64,000 nucleotides of DNA from Prosthecobacter sp. GTDB lineage: Bacteria > Verrucomicrobiota > Verrucomicrobiia > Verrucomicrobiales > Verrucomicrobiaceae. The position numbers were made by a program, and so were the translations under genes. Below the pieces are notes generated by a model. That model worked only from the letters and a program-made list of their open reading frames with translations. It searched no databases and had not been told where the DNA came from. Below are positions 1-8,169 of this stretch, one piece after another. The first letter of the stretch is position 1. Every line of letters begins with the position of its first letter. The stretch spans positions 1 through 64,000 of the forward strand of contig NZ_JAGRPF010000139.1 of the NCBI RefSeq assembly GCF_020439865.1, written 5' to 3'.

Positions 1-687
1 GACTGGGAGCACATCTTTGGCAAACTCGGCGTCCGCTGGTTCCACACGGGCGGCATCTTCGCCGCACTTTCCGCCACGACGGCCGAACTCACCGTTGAAG
101 CGGTCAAGGCCGCCAACAAGCACGGAACGATCGTCAGCTACGATCTCAACTACCGCCCGTCGCTTTGGAAAACCATCGGCGGCCTGGCGAAGGCGCAGGA
201 GGTCAATCGAGAGATCGCGAAGTATGTCGATGTCATGATCGGCAACGAGGAGGACTTCACCGCCTCGCTCGGCTTTGAGGTCAAAGGCGTGGACCACAAC
301 ATCTCCAACATCGAGCTCGACGCTTTCAAGGCGATGATCGAAACGGCGGTGAAGGAGTTCTCGAACTTCAAGGTCGCCGCCACCACACTGCGCGGCGTGA
401 AGACCGCCACTGTCAACGACTGGTCTGCGATCCTCTGGCACGACGGCCAGTTCCACGAAAGCCGCAAGTATCCCGGCCTCGAAATCCTCGACCGCGTCGG
501 CGGCGGCGACAGCTTCGCCTCCGGCGTGCAATTCGGTTTCATGGAGTTCAACGACGCTCAGAAGGCTGTCGAATACGGCGCCGCTCACGGCGCCCTCGCC
601 TCCACGACACCCGGCGACACCTCGATGGCGACCCGCAAGGAAGTCGAGAAGACTATGGGCGGCGGTGGCGCGCGTGTGGTGCGCTGA
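1..687 (+). CDS. kdgK: PfkB-family sugar kinase, probably 2-keto-3-deoxygluconate kinase (5' end outside window)
   Basis: The reading frame is open from the first base, so the N-terminus is missing; 228 residues are visible. The PfkB second signature is clear at visible residues 164-172 (DRVGGGDSF), with D170 as the expected catalytic base. The stretch DLNYRPSLW is typical of the KDG-kinase branch of ribokinase-like enzymes. The family phosphorylates 2-keto-3-deoxygluconate to KDPG in the cytosol, the last common step of uronate breakdown. A UxaA-type dehydratase, which would make this substrate, lies about 10 kb downstream. Substrate choice within PfkB enzymes is hard to read from sequence, so the family is certain and the exact sugar is an inference. 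Confidence 0.8.
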   Translation, partial: DWEHIFGKLGVRWFHTGGIFAALSATTAELTVEAVKAANKHGTIVSYDLNYRPSLWKTIGGLAKAQEVNREIAKYVDVMIGNEEDFTASLGFEVKGVDHNISNIELDAFKAMIETAVKEFSNFKVAATTLRGVKTATVNDWSAILWHDGQFHESRKYPGLEILDRVGGGDSFASGVQFGFMEFNDAQKAVEYGAAHGALASTTPGDTSMATRKEVEKTMGGGGARVVR

Positions 688-707
688 TGCCGGTGACGAT
701 GATCGTG

Positions 708-739
708 CATGCTGTTCACGCTGAAGTGTGAACAGCATG
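708..739. repeat. Perfect 12-bp inverted repeat between kdgK and nspC
   Basis: The arms 708-719 (CATGCTGTTCAC) and 728-739 (GTGAACAGCATG) are exact reverse complements around an 8-nt loop. It lies 20 bp after the kinase stop and 54 bp before the nspC start. No T-tract follows, so it is either a factor-dependent terminator hairpin or an operator for nspC. The dyad is seen directly; the role is inferred. Confidence 0.6.
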
Positions 740-793
740 TGACGTGCTTCTTGCGGAGTTATCCGTAAAACCTACTCTCCGCATTCCACCGAA

Positions 794-1987
794 ATGGCCT
801 CCACTGACTTCACGCCCCCTCACGTTTACGAGCAGCCCTATCCGGCGTTCGACATCAACGCCATCGAAACACCCGCCTACGTGGTGGACACGGCGCTGCT
901 GCGTAAAAACATGGAGAAGCTCGCCGGTGTGCAGCGTGAGTCAGGCGCCAAAGTCCTTCTCGCGCTTAAGGGCTTCTCGATGTTCAGCGTGTTTCCGATC
1001 ATGCGCGAGTATTTGAGCGGTTGCTGTGCTAGCGGATTGCACGAGGCGCTGCTGGCGCAGGAGTTCGGCAAGGAGGTGCACGTTTATGCGCCTTCGTTCA
1101 AAGAGGCCGAGATGCGCGCGATCATTCCCATCGCCCATCACATCAGTTTCAATTCGCTCGCCCAGTTTCGGAAGCACAAGCCGATGCTGGATGCGGCGAA
1201 GGCTGCGGGACATGCGCCAAGCCCGGGCATTCGAGTGAATCCGGAGCATTCCGAGGTCGAGGTGTCGCTCTACGATCCTTGCTCACCCGGCTGCCGCCTT
1301 GGCATTCGTGCTGACACGCTTGAAGGCGAGGATCTGAACGGCATCGAGGGCCTGCACTTCCATGCGCTGTGCGAGCAGGACTCCGACGTGCTGGAGCGCA
1401 CGGTTGCCGCTGTTGAAACGAAGTTCTCCCATCTCATCGAACGAGTGCAGTGGGTGAACATGGGCGGCGGGCATCACATCACCCGCAACGACTACGACGT
1501 GGAGCGCCTCGTCCGTGTGTTGCGCACCTTCCGCGAGAAGTGGGGCAAAGAAGTCTATATCGAACCCGGTGAAGCAGCGGGCCTGAACACCGGCTATCTC
1601 GTCGCTGAAGTGCAGGACATCGTGCCGACACCCGTTCCCACCGCGATCCTCGACATCTCCGCCACCGCGCACATGCCGGACTGTCTGGAGATGCCCTACC
1701 GTCCGCACATTTTTGGTGCGGGCAAAACAGGCGAATTCGCGCATGAGTATCGCATCGGCGGACCCACCTGCCTTGCAGGTGATGTGCTCGAAGGTTTTTC
1801 CTTTCCTGAGCCGCTCCGTGTTGGTCAGCGACTGGTGTTCGCTGACATGGCACACTACACGATGGTGAAAACGACCACGTTCAACGGTGTGCCGCATCCG
1901 GACATCGCGATCTATGATCCGACGACGCAGGGATACCGCGTGGTGCGTCGCTTCGGCTACGAGGATTTCCGGAACAAGCTCTCTTGA
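794..1987 (+). CDS. nspC: Carboxynorspermidine/carboxyspermidine decarboxylase
   Basis: A PLP-dependent fold-III decarboxylase of 397 residues that converts carboxy(nor)spermidine to (nor)spermidine in the alternative bacterial polyamine route. K59 in LLALKGFS is the expected PLP-binding lysine. The motifs MGGGHHIT (223-230) and EPGEA (257-261) bind the cofactor phosphate, and C326 in GGPTCLAGD is the conserved catalytic cysteine. Length and motif order match NspC rather than diaminopimelate or arginine decarboxylase. The ATG at 794 is chosen because the product then starts just before the conserved ETPAYVVD strand. The partner carboxyspermidine dehydrogenase is not in this window. No operon partner is evident, and the next gene encodes a secreted protein. 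Confidence 0.9.
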   Translation: MASTDFTPPHVYEQPYPAFDINAIETPAYVVDTALLRKNMEKLAGVQRESGAKVLLALKGFSMFSVFPIMREYLSGCCASGLHEALLAQEFGKEVHVYAPSFKEAEMRAIIPIAHHISFNSLAQFRKHKPMLDAAKAAGHAPSPGIRVNPEHSEVEVSLYDPCSPGCRLGIRADTLEGEDLNGIEGLHFHALCEQDSDVLERTVAAVETKFSHLIERVQWVNMGGGHHITRNDYDVERLVRVLRTFREKWGKEVYIEPGEAAGLNTGYLVAEVQDIVPTPVPTAILDISATAHMPDCLEMPYRPHIFGAGKTGEFAHEYRIGGPTCLAGDVLEGFSFPEPLRVGQRLVFADMAHYTMVKTTTFNGVPHPDIAIYDPTTQGYRVVRRFGYEDFRNKLS

Positions 1988-2066
1988 CGCGACCTCGCTG
2001 TCACAAAAGCACCAAGTTTGGCTTCATTCGTGTCTGGCCCGGCAAATCGGCGGACGTACTCTGCGT

Positions 2067-5000
2067 ATGCTTACCATGCGCTCGTTCCTCGCATTCCTCC
2101 TCGCCGTTCCGTTTGTCGCCTCCGCTCAGCCGGTGACCAAGAAGATTGACCTCCTCGAAGTCATCAAATCCGGCAACGTGGAGCACCACGTCAACCCGAA
2201 GGCCGACTTTCACGATGATCCAAAGGATATCTGGACATTTGCCAAAGACGGCACCTTCAACATCTCCGGTCGCGGCTACGGCTATGTCGCCACGAAGGAC
2301 ATCTTCCGCGACTACCATCTCGTCCTCGAATTTAAGTGGGGCACGAAGACCTGGGGTAAGCGCGAGAAGGCCGCAAAGGACAACGGCATCCTCCTGCATG
2401 CCTACGGTCCGCACGGCGCTTACAGCGACACCTGGATGGCGAGCATCGAGGCGCAGATCATCGAAGGCGGCGTGGGCGACATACTCGTGCTTTCGCCGAA
2501 GCTCGCCGATGGCACGGAGCTGACGACATCGCTTTCTTCAGAATACACGCTCGATCGCGACAAGGAGAAGATTTGGAAGAAGGGCGAGCCGCGTCAGACG
2601 GTGACCAAAGGCCGCATCAACTGGAAGCATCGCGATGAAGACTGGGCGGACAAAGTCGGTTTCCGCGGCAAGAACGATGTCGAGTCGCCGCCGGGCGAGT
2701 GGAACCGCCTCGAAGTCATCGCGAAGGGCGACACGCTGCAGTATTTCGTCAACGGCGCGCTGGTGAACGAGGCGTTCGATTGCAAGCCAAGCGAAGGCAA
2801 GATCCTGCTCCAGACCGAAGGCGCGGAGATGATCGTGCGCCGCTACGAGTTGTATCCGCTCGGCGAGTTCAAAGAGAAGTGGAGCGCCATCCAGGCCAGC
2901 GGCGGCAGCGACATCGGCGAAGTGCGCGACGGTCAGAGCAAACCGCTTTCGCCCGAGGAATCGATGAAGCGCATCCAGCTCGACGGCGACTATGAAGTGC
3001 AACTCGTCGCCGCCGAGCCGCTCGTGCTCGATCCCGTTGAAGTCACCTGGGACGCGCAGGGCCGCATGTATGTGGCCGACATGCGCGACTATCCGCTCGG
3101 TCCGCCGAACCCGAACGACCCATGGCTCTCGCGCATTCAATTGCTCACGGATGAAGATGGTGACGGTCGCATGGACAAGGCGGTGACCTTTGCCGATCAC
3201 GTGGACAACGTGCAGGGCCTGCTGCCCTACAACGGCGGACTCATTGCCACGACGCGTTCGCAGGTTCTCTTCCTCAAGGACACGAACGGCGATGGCAAGG
3301 CGGACGAAATCAAACCGCTGATCAAAGGCTTCAATCCCCGCCACGCCCAGCTTCAAGTCAGCGCCCCGCGCTGGGGACTCGACGGCTGCGTGCATTTCAA
3401 CAACGGCCTCGACGCGAAGGAGATCTATCCCGCCGATGCCCCCAAGGACGTCGTCAATGTGCCCGGCTCCAACTTCAAATGGGACCCACGCACCGACAAG
3501 ATCACGCCCACCGGCGGCAAAGGACAATACGGCGGCGCCTTCGACGACTACGGCCATCATTTCTACTGCTCGAACCGCAACCCGCTCATGTTCACCGTCA
3601 TGCCCTACGAGGCCATGCTGCGCAATCCGCACGCCGGCATCACGCAGGTGCATGAAGACATCGCCACGCCCGGCGCAGAGACGCGGGTGTATCCGCTGCA
3701 AATCACCCACACTACTGCGGACGCGCACGCGGGCACGAACACGGCATGTTCCGGTCTCGGCGTGTATCGCGGTGATCTCATGCCCGAGCTGCGCAACAAC
3801 GTCTTCGTTCCCGATCCCACCGGCCAGCTCGTCACGCGCTACAAGATCGAGCCCAATGGCGCTTCGTTGAAGGCAACCCGCATCGGTGACCGCACGGAGT
3901 TCTTCCGCAGTGCTGACGAATGGTGCCGCCCCGTGAACTTCACCACCGGCCCCGACGGCGCGATCTACATCTGCGACATCTACCGCCGCTGGATCGACCA
4001 CGCCCGCTTCTTCCCCGAAGAGTTCGTCAAAACCCACGACATGCGCCAGGGCGAAAACGAAGGCCGCATCTGGCGTGTCGTGCCCAAGGGTACGAAGAAG
4101 CTCGTCGCAAAGGTTCCCGGCAAATACCACGCCATCCCTGAAACAGGCTGGGGCGATGTGCCCGCCGAGCATGCCGACCGCGCCCTCTTCCTCAAAGTCC
4201 CCGGCATCAGCGACGCAGGCGAGCTCGCCACCATCCTCACCCAGCACGCCGACGATCCATGGATGGCCAAAATGGTCGCCTCCGCTGCAAGCGGAAAGAT
4301 GGGCACCATCCTCAGCAAGCTCGGCAGCGACTTCTTCAAGACGTTCTCTGAAACTCGCAGCACCACGATTCGCACCTTCGCCGCGGGTTCGCTTGCCGAC
4401 GGTCAGACTGATGACGTGAAGGCCACGCTGTCACTGCTCCAGAAATCCCCCGGTGAACTCCTGTGGTGGAAACCCGCACTGCTGCAAGGACTCGCCAGGC
4501 TGCCGAAAGGTCACGAAGACGCCGCCAGGGAAATCGCCGCCCTGCAATCGGAGATCGATGAAATCATCGCCAACAACAAAGCCCCGCTTGATGAACGCCT
4601 CGCCGTGCTGCCGTTGCTGGCTTCGCGGAAATGGGCCGCGGTCGAGCCGGTCGTGAAGAATCTGCTCACCACATCGCAACCCACCGAACTCAGCGCCGCC
4701 ACACTCGTCCTGCTGAAAAAGTATCCCGCCACCAGCACCGCTCCGCTCATTTACGAACTGCTGCCAAAGGCAGGTCCTGCGTTGAAGCGAGATCTCGTGC
4801 CGATCCTCACCGGGAACGCCACGACCGCGCTCGATCTCTTCAAGCGCATGGAGAAGGGCGAGTTCCCCACCGCCTGGGTCGATGTCGAGACGCGCTGGCG
4901 TTATCAGCGCGGCAAGGGCGAGATGACCGACCTCGCGAAGAAGCTCTTCGGCGAGGCCAGCAGCGACCGCGCCGCTGTGGTGAAGGATTACATGGCCGCC

Positions 5001-5414
5001 ACCACGATACACGGCGATGCGAAGAAAGGTCAGGCCGTGTTCGCCACCATCTGCATCACCTGCCACAAGCATGGCGACATGGGCGTCGATGTCGGCCCGC
5101 CGCTCTCCGATGTTAAAGTGAAGCCGCCGGAAGGCATCCTCTCCGACATCCTCGATCCGAACCGCATGTTCGAAGCACGCTGGACCGCTTATCAAATCGA
5201 CACGAAGGACGGTCGCAGCCTGAGCGGCCTCATTCAAAGCGAGAACAGCGACAGCGTCGTCCTCGCCATGATGGGCGGAGCCAAAGAGACGCTACCGCGC
5301 AGCGCCATCAAGGAGATGAAGTCCCTCGACCGCACCCTCATGCCCGTCGGCCTCGAAGCCGCGATCACGAAGGAGCAGATGGCCGACCTGATCGCGTTTT
5401 TGCTGGGGAAGTGA
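2067..5414 (+). CDS. Secreted DUF1080 plus PVC-type heme-binding CxxCH protein
   Basis: The ATG at 2067 (or 2076) is chosen because it begins a clear signal peptide (MRSFLAFLLAVPFVASAQ); the open frame runs further upstream into nspC but without sense. The exported product has about 1115 residues. Residues roughly 40-290 form a DUF1080 (3-keto-disaccharide hydrolase/concanavalin-like) domain. A beta-propeller-like region starting near YVADMRDYPLG is typical of PVC membrane-bound dehydrogenase-like proteins. A helical-repeat stretch follows. A C-terminal cytochrome c domain has the heme motif CITCH at residues 996-1000, with a later methionine as probable axial ligand. Such proteins abound in planctomycetes and Verrucomicrobia and are thought to oxidise sugars in the periplasm; the substrate is unknown. 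Confidence 0.88.
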   Translation: MLTMRSFLAFLLAVPFVASAQPVTKKIDLLEVIKSGNVEHHVNPKADFHDDPKDIWTFAKDGTFNISGRGYGYVATKDIFRDYHLVLEFKWGTKTWGKREKAAKDNGILLHAYGPHGAYSDTWMASIEAQIIEGGVGDILVLSPKLADGTELTTSLSSEYTLDRDKEKIWKKGEPRQTVTKGRINWKHRDEDWADKVGFRGKNDVESPPGEWNRLEVIAKGDTLQYFVNGALVNEAFDCKPSEGKILLQTEGAEMIVRRYELYPLGEFKEKWSAIQASGGSDIGEVRDGQSKPLSPEESMKRIQLDGDYEVQLVAAEPLVLDPVEVTWDAQGRMYVADMRDYPLGPPNPNDPWLSRIQLLTDEDGDGRMDKAVTFADHVDNVQGLLPYNGGLIATTRSQVLFLKDTNGDGKADEIKPLIKGFNPRHAQLQVSAPRWGLDGCVHFNNGLDAKEIYPADAPKDVVNVPGSNFKWDPRTDKITPTGGKGQYGGAFDDYGHHFYCSNRNPLMFTVMPYEAMLRNPHAGITQVHEDIATPGAETRVYPLQITHTTADAHAGTNTACSGLGVYRGDLMPELRNNVFVPDPTGQLVTRYKIEPNGASLKATRIGDRTEFFRSADEWCRPVNFTTGPDGAIYICDIYRRWIDHARFFPEEFVKTHDMRQGENEGRIWRVVPKGTKKLVAKVPGKYHAIPETGWGDVPAEHADRALFLKVPGISDAGELATILTQHADDPWMAKMVASAASGKMGTILSKLGSDFFKTFSETRSTTIRTFAAGSLADGQTDDVKATLSLLQKSPGELLWWKPALLQGLARLPKGHEDAAREIAALQSEIDEIIANNKAPLDERLAVLPLLASRKWAAVEPVVKNLLTTSQPTELSAATLVLLKKYPATSTAPLIYELLPKAGPALKRDLVPILTGNATTALDLFKRMEKGEFPTAWVDVETRWRYQRGKGEMTDLAKKLFGEASSDRAAVVKDYMAATTIHGDAKKGQAVFATICITCHKHGDMGVDVGPPLSDVKVKPPEGILSDILDPNRMFEARWTAYQIDTKDGRSLSGLIQSENSDSVVLAMMGGAKETLPRSAIKEMKSLDRTLMPVGLEAAITKEQMADLIAFLLGK

Positions 5415-5559
5415 CCGTGACCTGATTATCGCTTCGAGGCGTGGCGTCTTATGCGAAACCGTCTCTGATGCTTGCGGTGGCGGTTGTGGCGGCCAGCGTG
5501 GGGAACGAATCCAAAGATTAGTCTTGCTTTGAACGTTCTCTCTACGCTGAAATTCCTCC

Positions 5560-7614
5560 ATGCCTGCCAGCACTGACCAACTCCGAGCCCAACTGCGCCG
5601 AACACCGGCTGACTGGGGTGTTCGCCTCGAACTGGCGGAGGCGCTGGTGCGTGAGGGCAGCGGCCAGCAGGCGGCGCTCCTGATCTCCACAGCGCCCAAA
5701 GAGCCGCCGGACGTGGATTCAGTGCTCCGTGCGGCGCTGTTGGTGATGAAGCTCGATCCGAAACTCGCGATGCGTTTCACGGATCGCGCGCTGGCGCAGG
5801 ATGAGTTCAATGTCGAGGCGGCGCTGGTGCGTGCGCGCATTCATCAGCTTCGCAATGAGTCCGAGGAGGCTCATCGCTTTGCCGTGGTGGCCTCCACACT
5901 GGATCCGGCACGCTGCGCCAGGGAAACGTCCTTGCTGAACTGGCTGGCCGCCGAAGGTCTGCCGATTGAGACCAGCGGGGTCGCGGAGTCGCATCAGAGC
6001 GAAACTGAGCCGGTGGCATCGCCCGCGGTCGAAGTCGAAGATGCGGTGGCGGTTGTTTATGAAGAGGAGGAAGAGGAGCCGGTGCTGTCTGTGGTGGAAG
6101 AGCAGCCGCCTGCTCCTGTCGTTCCAGTGAAGTCTGCGGCAGTTGCCGAAACAGAAGACGAAGATCCGGTGCTCGCGGCTGTGGCCGTGGAGCCTCCGAA
6201 GCAGGAAGCCCCGGCGGTGCCGGTGGCGAAGACGGAAGTGGCAAAAGTGGAGACAGAGGTCGCCGAGGCGCCGCCGTTGGTTGCAGATGAAAAACCTGTG
6301 ATCGACGGCCCAGCTCTGATCGCTCCGCGTCCGAACAGTCATGTCGTGCAAAAGGCCTCTGCAATCACGGTCGCCTTGGTGGTGCATGTGATTTTGATTC
6401 TGCTCCTGGGGCTGCTCGTGGTGATCGTGCCGGAACCTCCGGTGGCGGAGCTGGTGGGCATCGTGGCGCCTGAGGCGGATCAGGAGCAGCCGGAAACAAA
6501 GCAGGTGATGCCCACGGCGATGCCGACGTCAACGGCGGTCGCCGCAGCACCTGCGCGTGCGATCACCGCCGCGGGTGTTTCGTCCGTCGCGCTGCCGGAT
6601 TTCGAATCGAAAACTGAGGGCCCGCAGGTGATGGACATCGCCACGACCGACCTCGGCGCCAGCTTTGCGATGCCGTTCTCTCCGAAAGGCACTTCGCAGG
6701 TGAATTTCTTCGGCATTAAATCGCAGGGCAAACGCGTTGCCTTCCTGATTGATGCCGAACGCTACATGCTGACCGATCCACGCGGCGGCTATCCTGCTTA
6801 TCAAATCGTCAAGGATGAGATCGCGGGCATGATCGGCAAACTCGGTCTGGAGACCTACTTCAACGTCATTTTGTACGAGGGCCGGGGTGTTTCGGCCTAC
6901 TCCGACAAGCTTTTGCCGGCCACGACCGCCAACAAGGACAAGATACGTGACTGGCTCTATCCGGTGAACCGGGACTTCGAAAAACTGGGCATTCGGCCCA
7001 TTGGCTATCCGGTCCAAACGGTGAGCAGCGAGGTGGAGCCGGTCGAGGCGCAGCATCTTACCGGCTACCTGCGTGCGATCCAGTTCGCGCTCGAATGTGA
7101 TGTGGACGCAGTCTTCATCATCTGCAGCGGTTATCGCAGCATGGAGATTCCCAGCAAACTCACAGCTGAGGAAAAGGCGAAGGAACTCAAGCGCCTCAAG
7201 TGGACCGACAAGGATGCTCAGGCCTGGCGTGATGCCGTAAAAAAGGGTTACGACTGGCTGGCCAAGGAAAACGCCGCGCGCAAGGCCAAGGGCATCCCAC
7301 AGCGCGTGATCGTGAGCATCGGCGAGGTGTGGCGTGACATGGGATTCCGACCTCCACGCTCACCACCGAACTTTGACACACAGGTTACCGCCGAGATGCG
7401 TGAGGATCAGGTCAAGAATGCCGTCCGTCTGCACTACCAGCTGAAGAACAAACCGAAGCCGCAGATCAACTTCGTGATCTTTATTGGCAAAGATCAGGAC
7501 AAAGAGAAGGTGCCTTACCTAGAGCACTTTGAGAACATCGCGCGACGTGCGCGCAGCGGTAAAGTGCGGGTGTTGCAGGGGCTGGCGTCGTTGAAGAATG
7601 TGACCGGGAAGTAA
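5560..7614 (+). CDS. Membrane-anchored protein with helical N-terminus and C-terminal VWA-like domain
   Basis: 684 residues, function unknown. The N-terminal 130 residues are TPR-like (alanine/leucine helices). Next comes an acidic, proline/valine-rich linker (about 145-255) and one membrane span at about 269-292 (VALVVHVILILLLGLLVVIV). The C-terminal part from residue 390 begins KRVAFLIDAERYM and resembles the first strand of a von Willebrand A fold. The Asp is kept, but the DxSxS metal site is not (D-A-E-R-Y), so a metal-dependent adhesion site is unlikely. The topology puts the helical part in the cytoplasm and the VWA-like part in the periplasm. It is transcribed alone; the next genes lie on the opposite strand. 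Confidence 0.7.
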   Translation: MPASTDQLRAQLRRTPADWGVRLELAEALVREGSGQQAALLISTAPKEPPDVDSVLRAALLVMKLDPKLAMRFTDRALAQDEFNVEAALVRARIHQLRNESEEAHRFAVVASTLDPARCARETSLLNWLAAEGLPIETSGVAESHQSETEPVASPAVEVEDAVAVVYEEEEEEPVLSVVEEQPPAPVVPVKSAAVAETEDEDPVLAAVAVEPPKQEAPAVPVAKTEVAKVETEVAEAPPLVADEKPVIDGPALIAPRPNSHVVQKASAITVALVVHVILILLLGLLVVIVPEPPVAELVGIVAPEADQEQPETKQVMPTAMPTSTAVAAAPARAITAAGVSSVALPDFESKTEGPQVMDIATTDLGASFAMPFSPKGTSQVNFFGIKSQGKRVAFLIDAERYMLTDPRGGYPAYQIVKDEIAGMIGKLGLETYFNVILYEGRGVSAYSDKLLPATTANKDKIRDWLYPVNRDFEKLGIRPIGYPVQTVSSEVEPVEAQHLTGYLRAIQFALECDVDAVFIICSGYRSMEIPSKLTAEEKAKELKRLKWTDKDAQAWRDAVKKGYDWLAKENAARKAKGIPQRVIVSIGEVWRDMGFRPPRSPPNFDTQVTAEMREDQVKNAVRLHYQLKNKPKPQINFVIFIGKDQDKEKVPYLEHFENIARRARSGKVRVLQGLASLKNVTGK

Positions 7615-7644
7615 TGAGGAATACTGACTGCTAAGTCAGTGCGC

Positions 7645-8124
7645 TCACTCCTCGGAAGCGCCCTCTTCTCCATGACCTTCTTCAGCCATGCGCTGGATCG
7701 TGCCACTGAGGAGTTCGATGTAGCCGTTCACATCCATGCTCTCGGATTCAGGCTCGCCTCGCACGGCGTAAAGCCATCCCTGTTCATAGGGATCGCTGCG
7801 GACGATGCAGGCATCGACCTTGAGTTCCGGATTGCCTCCGGCGAAGGCGCCGTTCATCACGCAATAGACGTCCGATGCCGCTTTGAAACCTTCCACCCAG
7901 CCGATATTGTCTCCGGGGGTGACCTTCGCACCCTCACCGGGCTTCCATTCGCAATCCACAAGCTCTCCGAGCATGCGCGTGGCGAACTTGGTGAAGCCAA
8001 CGCGCCAGAGATTCGATTCTCCTTCCACCGGAGCCATCCAATAGTGGGAACGAGAGTAGCGAAAGGTGTCGGGGAAGCGGGCGGAAAAGCGGGCGTGCTT
8101 AAAGCGGACGAAATTCAGCGGCAT
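7645..8124 (-). CDS. Orphan glycine-cleavage H-like (lipoyl-domain) protein
   Basis: 159 residues with a GcvH-type lipoyl hairpin. K81 in GWVEGFKAASDVY corresponds to the lipoylated lysine of H protein, followed by the usual turn, a distal strand and a DPYEQGWLYAV segment like the family's C-terminal NxxxGWL region. The N-terminal 30 residues and an acidic tail (EEGHGEEGASEE) are extra. No gcvT or gcvP is near. The gene lies 45 bp after the ABC transporter gene on the same strand, so they may be co-transcribed. It may be a true H protein encoded away from its partners, or a dedicated lipoyl carrier for another process. The family call is good; the specific role is open. Confidence 0.75.
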   Translation of the reverse strand: MPLNFVRFKHARFSARFPDTFRYSRSHYWMAPVEGESNLWRVGFTKFATRMLGELVDCEWKPGEGAKVTPGDNIGWVEGFKAASDVYCVMNGAFAGGNPELKVDACIVRSDPYEQGWLYAVRGEPESESMDVNGYIELLSGTIQRMAEEGHGEEGASEE

Positions 8125-8169
8125 GGAACGGTCGAGGCAGGGAGGAGTCCGACGAGAAGACAGTGAAGA

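Noticed and set aside
2538..4247. 569-residue minus-strand reading frame antisense to the DUF1080/heme protein
   Set aside because: Val/Ala/Glu/His-biased shadow of a GC-rich gene; the plus strand has signal peptide, domains and CxxCH.
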